Source: Chelydra serpentina
Lineage: Eukaryota > Chordata > Testudines > Chelydridae
Assembly: GCA_037349315.1 (NCBI GenBank)
Contig: JBAIAC010000026.1
Coordinates: 25,635,501 to 25,699,500, forward strand
Direction: 5' to 3'
Length of the DNA stretch: 64,000 bases
Shown here: positions 57,696 through 64,000 of the stretch, in pieces
Numbering within the stretch: position 1 is the stretch's first letter
Layout: every line of letters starts with the position of its first letter
Notes under the pieces: generated by a model
Told to the model about the DNA's origin: nothing
Databases searched by the model: none
What the model saw: the letters and a program-made list of their open reading frames with translations, nothing else
Position numbers and translations under genes: made by a program

Positions 57696-58008
57696 ATTAG
57701 TAGTAGAGCTGAGTAAAATTTTTCAGATGGAACGTCTTTTCACGAAAACTGCCTAGTTGGGGAGGCCCAAATAATTTCACAAATTGATCAAATTATCTGA
57801 ACTAAAAACAAATCAGTCTTTGTGCCATCTTTGAAATGAAGCATTTTGACTTTTCAATTCAAAATGACTTTAAAAAGTAAATAAAACTAAATAAACTTCA
57901 GATGAAACCATACTTTACTGAAAAACTTGCTTTGGGTAAACCTGAAACAATTTTTTTTCAGGTTGGTCACTAAATTGGAAAAATCATACATAGAGCTCTA
58001 ATTAGTAG
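57696..58008. mobile_element. hAT-type MITE with short TIRs and 8-bp target duplication
   Basis: The element spans 57704-58000 (297 bp). It starts TAGAGCTGAGTAAAATTTTT and ends ACATAGAGCTCTA, giving a perfect 7-bp inverted TAGAGCT/AGCTCTA. An exact 8-bp duplication, ATTAGTAG, flanks it at 57696-57703 and 58001-58008. The AT-rich interior has TTTTCAATTCAAAATGACTT-like self-complementary words and encodes nothing. Confidence 0.8.
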
Positions 58009-58648
58009 TCTACATGTTTGTGAGGTGTTCAGTTACTATGATGATGACAGCCGTATCACATAGACGCATTTCTGCCTGTTGTATGAGGCAAATTTTTCCC
58101 TACCAAAACACACAATCCCTGTTCTGTACATCCCAGGCTAATGCTTGACAAAAGAGATGAGTCTTGCGCTAAACTTCAAGCAACTCAGCCTCAGTTAGAT
58201 CAGTTTCGGACCACTAGCACAAATACTCCAGCTCAATTCAAAGAACCATGGAAATGTAGGGCTGAAAGGGAACTTGAAAGGTCATCAGGAGTAGGCCCCT
58301 CTGCTGAGGCAGGTCCAAGTAAACCTAGACCATCCCTGACAGGTGTTTGTCTAACCTGTTCTTAGAAATCTCCAATGATGGGGATTCCACAACCTCCCTT
58401 GGAAGCCTGTGCCAGTGTTTAACAATCTTTTATAGTTAAAAAGTTTTTCCAAATATGTAACCTAAATCTCCCTTGCTGTAATTTAAGCAGGTTACTTCTT
58501 GTCTTACCTTCAATGGACATGGAGAACAATTGATCCCTCTCCTCTTTATAGCACCCGTTAGTCTATTTGAAGATTATCAGGTCCTCTTTAAGACTTCTTC
58601 TCTCAAGACTAAACATGCCCAGTTTTTTTACCTTTTCTCAAAGTTCAG

Positions 58649-59200
58649 GTTTTCATAGAATCATAGAATCTCAGGGTTGGAAGGGACCTCAGGAGGTCAT
58701 CTAGTCCAACCCCCTGCTCAAAGCAAGACCAACCCCAACTAGATCATCCCAGCCAGGGCTTTGTCAAGCCTGACCTTAAAAACCTCTAAGGAAGGAGATT
58801 CCACCACCTCCCTAGGTAACCCATTCCAGTGCTTCACCACCCTACTAGTGAAATAGTTTTTCCTAATATCCAACCTAAACCTCCCCCTCTGCAACTTGAG
58901 ACCATTACTCCTTGTTCTGTCATCTTCTACCACTGAGAACAGTCTAGATCCATCGTCTTTGGAACCCCCTTTTAGGTAGTTGAAAGCAGCTATCAAATCC
59001 CCCCTCACTCTTCTCTTCTGCAGGCTAAACAATCCCAGTTCCCTCAGCCTCTCCTCATAAGTCATGTGCTCCAGCCCCCTAATCATTTTTGTTGCCCTCC
59101 GTTGGACTCTTTCCAATTTATCCACATCCTTTTTGTAGTGTGGGGCCCAAAACTGGACACAGTACTCCAAATGAGGCCTCACCAGTGCCGAATAGTTTTC
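58649..59200 (-). mobile_element. younger CR1 LINE nested in the older one, 6-bp target duplication
   Basis: The insertion occupies 58655-59194 (540 bp). Its 3' end carries ATAGAATCATAGAATCTCAG, the same tail as the SINE at 28732. Its 5' truncation is at GCCGAATA (59194). GTTTTC occurs at both borders (58649-58654 and 59195-59200) and fits a 6-bp target duplication. Little decay is seen. Confidence 0.88.
58739..59194 (-). pseudogene. CR1 ORF2 C-terminal fragment, open
   Basis: The minus-strand frame of about 150 codons from the truncation point to its stop near 58739 is uninterrupted. It encodes [72 protein letters not shown] and, near the end, [15 protein letters not shown]. This is the region after the reverse-transcriptase palm in CR1 ORF2. 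The first eight or so residues of the open frame above 59194 come from the older CR1 and are accidental. With no catalytic domain this fragment has no activity. Confidence 0.9.
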
Positions 59201-59270
59201 TAAACTTTTTATCATTTGTATTGTTCACTTCTGGCCTTTCTCCAATTGGTCAACATCTTCCCTAAAGTAT

Positions 59271-59500
59271 AGGGTGACCAGATGAGAAGACCCGAAAATC
59301 GGGTCTTCCAACCCCCAAAAAAATAAATCGGAAAAGCCTCTGCCGCCAAAGTTGTTGAGCAAAAAAACCCAGAAAAACCTCTGCCGCCGGAAATGGATGA
59401 GCCTCTGCCGCCGGAAGCTGTGGAGCAAAAAAAACAACCAAAAAACAGAAGAAGACTGAAAATCGGGACAAAAGGCGTCCCGACCAACCACCTATCACCT
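59271..59500. mobile_element. insert beginning AGGGTGACCAGATGA, with short internal repeats
   Basis: This 230-bp block interrupts the older CR1. It starts AGGGTGACCAGATGAGAAGA and contains a perfect 10-bp hairpin (59286-59308, GAAGACCCGA/TCGGGTCTTC). Three copies of CCTCTGCCGCC follow (59337, 59378, 59402), and a second GTCCCGA-type segment lies near 59478. The opening phrase is that of a widespread turtle non-autonomous repeat whose other end should read TCTGGTCACCCT. That end is missing, so the copy is rearranged or truncated. Frames across it (59212-59498 minus) are Gly/Ser/Phe-rich by-products. Confidence 0.5.
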
Positions 59501-59915
59501 AGTCAATTATTTCCCATTTTGTACTTGTGCATTTGATTTTTCCATCCTAAGTGTAGTACTTTGCATTTAATTTGTATTTAATTTCATCTTGTTTATTTCA
59601 GATCAATTTTCCAATTCCAAAGGTCTTTTTGAAATCTAATCCTGTCCTCCAAAGTGGTTGCCTCCCAGCTTGGTGTCATCCACACATTTTATAAGCATAC
59701 TCTCCACTCCATTATCCAAATCATTAATGAAAATATTGAATGGCACTGGACCCAAGATGGACCGCTAAATGACACTACAAGTTATGCCCTCTCAGTTTGA
59801 CAGCAAACCATTGATAACTACTCTTAGAGTATGGTCTTTCAATCAGTTGTGCCACCCACTTTATAGTAATTCCCTAGTTTTCTTATGAGATTGTCATGTT
59901 GGGCTGTATTAAATT

Positions 59916-60443
59916 CATCTGCCATGGTGGATCACAGGAAGAAAAGGCAAAATCTCAGACAATACACACACAGTTTAGAAGGCCAAAGTCAACACCCAAA
60001 CTGTATCCAGAAGCAGGTGGTGAACCACTACAGTCATTGATGAACTGGTGTAATATGGCACCGCCTGGCAAGCAGTTGCATTCTGTTCTAGTTTTATTAT
60101 ATCATTTTGTTCCTCTTCTCAAGCCCCTTTCCTGGCTTTCTGAAGTTCATGCATGAAGAGACATTAAGGCTTTAAGGCTCTGCCCCTGCCTGCATCTCAT
60201 TTCATTCACCGCATGCACAGTCACAAACTTCAGTGTCAATGTTCTGAAATGAGGTGATGAAAGGAAGATACTGTAATGATTAGTGTAGACAGCACATCTG
60301 CCAACAGATGGTGTTACATCTTTATCTTACTGTTATGTTGTCTTGTATGTTATATTGTTGTGGTTCTGACCTGGAGGTAGGACTAGCAGGAAATTAAGCT
60401 TTCCAATAAATACTTATTATTCTATAAGTGAGTATTACAATAG
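59916..60443. other. gene-free DNA
   Basis: No gene or repeat recognised; an 86-codon plus frame at 59896-60156 has no domain. Confidence 0.55.
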
Positions 60444-60500
60444 TTTTAGGTAACCACCTCCTGAGGTCCCTTCTAACCCTGATATTCTATGATTCTAACA
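60444..60500 (+). repeat. CR1/SINE 3' tail fragment
   Basis: CCACCTCCTGAGGTCCCTTC, TAACCCTGATATTCTATGAT and TCTAAC are the plus-strand version of the CR1 tail seen at 58655 and 28732. Only about 55 bp remain. Confidence 0.75.
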
Positions 60501-60750
60501 GTTTTTAGCAGCGTTTCTTGCAACACTCTGTTAGAAAGTCTCTGTAGAATCAATGATGAAAAGAGAGTGCAAGGTTCTTCCACCATTGCTGAAACAGGAA
60601 AATGAAGCAAAGTAGTGAATAGAAAGGGGGCAGTAACTGTAACAGCTATTTTTATTGGGCTACACAATAGCCTGCAGCAGAAAACCCACAGAGGAGAGCT
60701 AGGGACATGGGAATTTCCATAGACCTGATTAACCCCAGGATCATCACCAT

Positions 60751-60870
60751 TAGTATCATTTATTATTGTTTATCATTTGTACTGTGGTAGTACCCAGAGG
60801 CCCAAAACAGGTACAGCACTGTCTGAACACAAAAATAGACATTGTTCCTACTATGAAGAGTCTAAAAACA
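60751..60870 (-). repeat. ancient interspersed repeat beginning with (ATT)n
   Basis: ATTTATTATTGTTTATCATT, TGTACTGTGGTAGTACCCAG, AGGCCCAAAACAGGTACAGC and ACTGTCTGAACACAAAA match the reverse of the 21075 family and the 62437 copy. Confidence 0.6.
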
Positions 60871-62436
60871 TATGAATTTTGTTTTATGACTTTCCACTTG
60901 TGGAATTTGCAAGAAATCAGGTTGACGGGTAATGGGGCTGGCCTATCTGGAAAGAGGCTCATGTCTTCCAACCCCACAAGTATTGCAAGATCTCGGGTGA
61001 TAGCTGGAAGGGCTGCTACATCCACATATAAATCCCATGTATGTTCTTTCTTGAGGCCCTCTTCCCAACAGCTATGCTGCCAGTGGCCCCCCCCGCCCCC
61101 CCCAGACAGGAACCAATGAGGATTAGTATTTTTAAGGTCGGCACTAAATCCCCTTAAGGTATTTCCCTGCTGGGCTCCCCAATAACAGTGCTCTGTAGTA
61201 GCACTGGACCCCAGAAATTCTGCCTAAACTCTAAACTCTAAACCAGGCACCTTGAATCTACAGAATCTTACTGTGTGTAGTGGTCACTTGGCCAGGCTTT
61301 CATGAATTTGGATGTTGAGGTGGGAAAGGGAATGCCACCTCTCTGGCTTCTTCTGACACAATTTAGGCCATATAGGAATGTAGAAATTGTCTCATTGGAC
61401 AACACCCACATTCCATCTAATTGAGTATCTGGTCTCTTGACAGTGGCCAGCAGTAAATACTTCGGATGAAAGTACAAGAAATCCTGCTGTTGGCAGATGT
61501 GGGAAAATTTATCCCCCCTGAACGTCCCATCCTAATCCCTAATATTTAGAGACTGGCTTAAACTCTGAAACATGAGACTTTACCTCTCTTACAGTACACT
61601 TTTTGTTAGCATGCTCTCTCATATGGTCCTGTATCCCTTTGCACAGAGTGATTTGTAATTTAAACCCATTCAGAATATTTTTAACAAGCATTTGCATTTG
61701 ATTAGATATTCTGGAATTTATTTGAAAGGAGTTTATGCTGTATGTGCAGCAGTAAAGTGATACCTATACGATGGAGATAATCTTCACCAGAACATTGAGA
61801 AGTGTCTTGCATTATGTTAATTTTCCCTATTTAATGTAATAGGATCACTCATGTCATTTATTTGTGTTTGTTTTTAAAAAAGATGATCTACAAAGAAAAA
61901 AGTTGTCCCTTTATGCCTTTTTATGCTATAAAAAGGTAGCCTGAAAGTTCATTTTTTTAAAAAGGTGCCCCCCCATCCCCTGCTGTTTTCTTTTGGCATT
62001 AGAAATTCAAGTCTTATCTAGCCTAAAAAGCTTTATAACAAGTGGAAGGAATAAAATAATGGCATTACACAAATCAAGAGATTGAAAGCTGAGCAGATAT
62101 AAGAGGGATGGAGAGATTTTTAGTCAGGCTGTTCAAAACTTCAGTGATTAATAAACAATTTGATAAGTGGCATCTTTGTTAAAGACTAAATTCCTTTACT
62201 CCTTCAATTATGGTGCACAAGAATACCAGACACATGCCGTGAGACACCCAAGAAGACTTCTAAAAAAATCAGAGAAGAAAAGACGTGGCATTCCTGATAT
62301 TTATAATGTAAAAAATGAGAAAGAAAAATTGCGGGAGAACAAAAGCTTTAAAGACTTCTTTAAAAATTATGAAGCAAAAAATGGCACATGCCCCATTTAA
62401 AAGTGGTCTTCACAGACTTTTTAATATAGATATTAT
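60871..62436. other. gene-free DNA; one orphan Lys-rich frame
   Basis: No recognised element. A C-run (CCCCCCCCGCCCCCCCC type) lies near 61088. The 77-codon plus frame at 62167-62400 is listed separately. Confidence 0.5.
62167..62400 (+). other. orphan Lys-rich open frame (77 codons), unknown
   Basis: The predicted peptide is unusually charged for a chance frame: it contains HPRRLLKKSEKKRRGIPDIY, NVKNEKEKLRENKSFKDFF and ends YEAKNGTCPI. I do not recognise it. A pyrimidine-rich stretch (TTCCTTTACTCCTTCAATTA) lies just before GTGCACAAG at 62222, so part of it could be a terminal exon, a processed-pseudogene tail or a retroelement scrap. There is no upstream promoter or Kozak support. Chance in an A-rich stretch remains the simplest explanation. 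Confidence 0.2.
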
Positions 62437-62547
62437 TATTATTATTTGTATTGTGTATTGAGCCAGTCATGCGTCAGGACCCCAGTGCAGTAGGTACTGT
62501 ACAAACAGAACAAAATGATGGTCCCTACCCCACAGATCTTACAGTCT
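62437..62547 (-). repeat. ancient interspersed repeat beginning with (ATT)n
   Basis: ATTATTATTATTTGTATTGT, CAGTCATGCGTCAGGACCCC, AGTGCAGTAGGTACTGTACA, AACAGAACAAAATGATGGTC and CCCCACAGATCTTACAGTCT form a well-preserved copy of the family at 60751-60870. Confidence 0.7.
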
Positions 62548-62751
62548 AAGTATCAGCTGTATTTCTGTGTTGCTGGTATGGCTTTTGGGGCATCCTAACA
62601 TAATGAGATATTCAAAATGTCATTGCTATTTGGGCATTCAATCTAATAGCAGCAGGGATACTCTGACTTTAAGACTTTTCTTGTTAACATGAACATAATG
62701 AATTTGAGAAATTTTAGTATTCTTTTGTTCATCAAAGGTTTGCCATAAGAT

Positions 62752-63948
62752 ATAATTGTGATGGGTTGCCCCCCTTTAAGGTGCCACCTGATGTACTTGG
62801 ATACCACTGAGCCCACCAGTTCCGCCAGCCTGGGCCCCCTTTACCCTGTCTTGTTGAGCCAGGTTCTTAAGCCTCTTCTAGCACACACACACAGGTAGGG
62901 CCCCATCCAGCTGCAGAAAGACACAGACACTGAGATCAGCTCTGGGAAGACTCAGCTTAAGGGACTTGCCACAGCACTCAGGTGCCCACCTCCTTTGGAG
63001 TGCAGACCCAAAGGTATATTGTCTTGTACTGTATAGAAAAATCTGCACAGCGCAAGCTCATACAAATTTGCCTTCTCCCTCAATGTGAAGAGAGATATGC
63101 ACAGCTTTTTGTCCCCCCAGATATGGATTGCACAAAGTTATGTTATAAACAAGAAATAAGTTTATTAACTACAGAAGACAGATTTTAAGTGATTATAAGG
63201 GATAGCAAACAGAACAAAGCAGATTACTAAGCAAATAAAACAAAACACAATAACTAAGCTTGATTTACTAAAGAAACAGGTTACAAAATGTAACTTCTTA
63301 CCCTAAATTTTGAATTAGTCAGGATGCAGCGTTTCTGTAATTTACAGTTCCAGTTATCTCTTCTTATAGGCTGGACCCCTGTCTCAGTCTGGACTCACCC
63401 CTGCCTTTCCCCTCAGTTACTTTCAGCAGTCTTTCTTCTTGGGTAGGCAATGGAGGAGCGTCCAGATTAACCCCCCCCCCAACCTTAAAAAGGATTTACC
63501 TAAGGTGTGAAACCTTTGTTTGCTCACCATCCCTCCACAGAGGAAAAGTACCAGCAGTGTCCAAGGAGGTATTTTGTATCAGGTGATATTATCACCTCAG
63601 CTGGTAGTGTCACAGCTACGTCCCAGGATGCCGCTCAAGAAGGCAAAAGATTAGTATCTTCCCAGTCTTATTGTTTCTTCCTAACAGCCCATCAAGGCTG
63701 TGATGGCTGGTTGTCTGGTGGATGACTCGCAAATACACACACAATTGTAATTGTTACATAGTCAATATTACTAACGTTAGATACAGAAATGATACATGCC
63801 TACAAACAGGATAATCACATTCAGTAAATCATAACCTTCCCAATGATACCTTACATGAGCCATCTTCCATAAAGTATATCTTAGTTATGCCATATTCATA
63901 TCATAAACTTATTTCTATGGAGAATATGGGGTGTAACATCACAATAAT
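62752..63948 (-). mobile_element. solo LTR, about 1.19 kb, 5-bp target duplication
   Basis: The LTR spans 62757-63943. It begins TGTGATGGGTTGCCCCCC and ends GGGGTGTAACATCACA, so it has TG...CA termini inside a perfect 7-bp inverted repeat, TGTGATG/CATCACA. The 5-bp direct repeat ATAAT flanks it at 62752-62756 and 63944-63948. Minus orientation is suggested by a minus-strand AATAAA (complement at 63161-63166) and by the terminus TGTGATGTTACACCCC on that strand, which I associate with a turtle LTR family. No internal gag/pol and no second LTR lie in the window, so recombination between two LTRs probably removed the provirus. The 5-bp duplication fits ERV3/ERVL- or Gypsy-type integrases. A C-run lies at 63471-63480. 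Confidence 0.85.
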
Positions 63949-64000
63949 TACTTATGTTCTGTTAAATGAAAATAACCTGCAGAAGAAAGATGTGCTTGGA

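Larger units (their letters stand above)
58243..59915 (-). mobile_element. old CR1 LINE carrying two insertions
   Basis: The minus-strand CR1 is recognised on the left (58243-58654: AAATGTAGGGCTGAAAGGGA, GACAGGTGTTTGTCTAACCT, GGGGATTCCACAACCTCCCT). It reappears between the inserts (59201-59270: CTGGCCTTTCTCCAATTGGT) and on the right (59501-59915: TTTCCCATTTTGTACTTGTG, TCCCAGCTTGGTGTCATCCA, TCATTAATGAAAATATTGAA, GGCACTGGACCCAAGATGGA). It is interrupted by a younger CR1 (58655-59194) and an unrelated insert (59271-59500). The RT frame is destroyed by many changes. About 1 kb of the older element remains. Confidence 0.85.

Noticed and set aside
59337..59412. Three spaced CCTCTGCCGCC copies as a CRISPR-like array
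   Set aside because: Eukaryotic context, irregular spacing, short units inside a mobile-element insert.
59212..59498. Gly/Phe-rich minus frames of 78-91 codons
   Set aside because: Three overlapping frames over the same insert, generated by its short GC-rich repeats.

Overview
The window looks like a gene-free stretch (intergenic DNA or one large intron) of a sauropsid genome, most probably a turtle. The evidence is the repeat content: several layers of CR1 LINEs, a tRNA-headed SINE with a CR1-type tail (the tortoise Pol III/SINE type), Penelope-like elements with a GIY-YIG endonuclease, PIF/Harbinger and hAT non-autonomous DNA transposons, MIR-like SINEs, a solo LTR and an L1-clade remnant. 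I found no host protein-coding gene, rRNA, functional tRNA or CRISPR array. Nearly all open frames of 60-160 codons are chance frames or transposon fragments.

Layout. 1-7 kb: unremarkable AT-rich DNA with a hAT-type MITE at 4.35-4.69 kb. 7-12 kb: a MIR-like SINE split by a hAT-type MITE with an 8-bp target duplication, a GC-richer unclassified block (8.8-9.6 kb) and a Harbinger-type foldback MITE (11.18-11.45 kb). 12.5-22.8 kb: an old CR1, a decayed Harbinger transposase (15.56-16.46 kb), MIR and other ancient repeats, and a younger CR1 with a 285-codon open reverse-transcriptase frame (21.54-22.8 kb, minus). 25.05 kb: a second copy of the 7.1-kb MITE. 27.0-27.6 kb: the C-terminal end of an L1-clade ORF2. 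28.73 kb: the turtle-type SINE. 29.8-32.6 kb: no repeat recognised; possible conserved non-coding sequence. 32.6-39.7 kb: three Penelope-like insertions. One of them, at 38.22-39.69 kb, sits inside an old CR1, is flanked by a 15-bp target duplication and has the layout of a twin-primed 5' inversion. 42.9 kb: second Harbinger-type foldback MITE. 44-55 kb: mostly plain DNA with three degraded LTR-like blocks. 56.7-58.0 kb: two hAT-type MITEs with exact 8-bp duplications, one strongly palindromic. 58.2-59.9 kb: an old CR1 broken by a younger CR1 (6-bp duplication) and by another repeat. 62.76-63.94 kb: a solo LTR with TG...CA ends and a 5-bp duplication.

No pathway or operon is present. The relations between parts are those of mobile-element life cycles: the SINE carries the same 3' tail as the CR1 copies, the Harbinger MITEs share terminal sequence with the Harbinger transposase remnant, and nested insertions give a relative age order. 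Family assignments come from recognised sequence, not from a database search.
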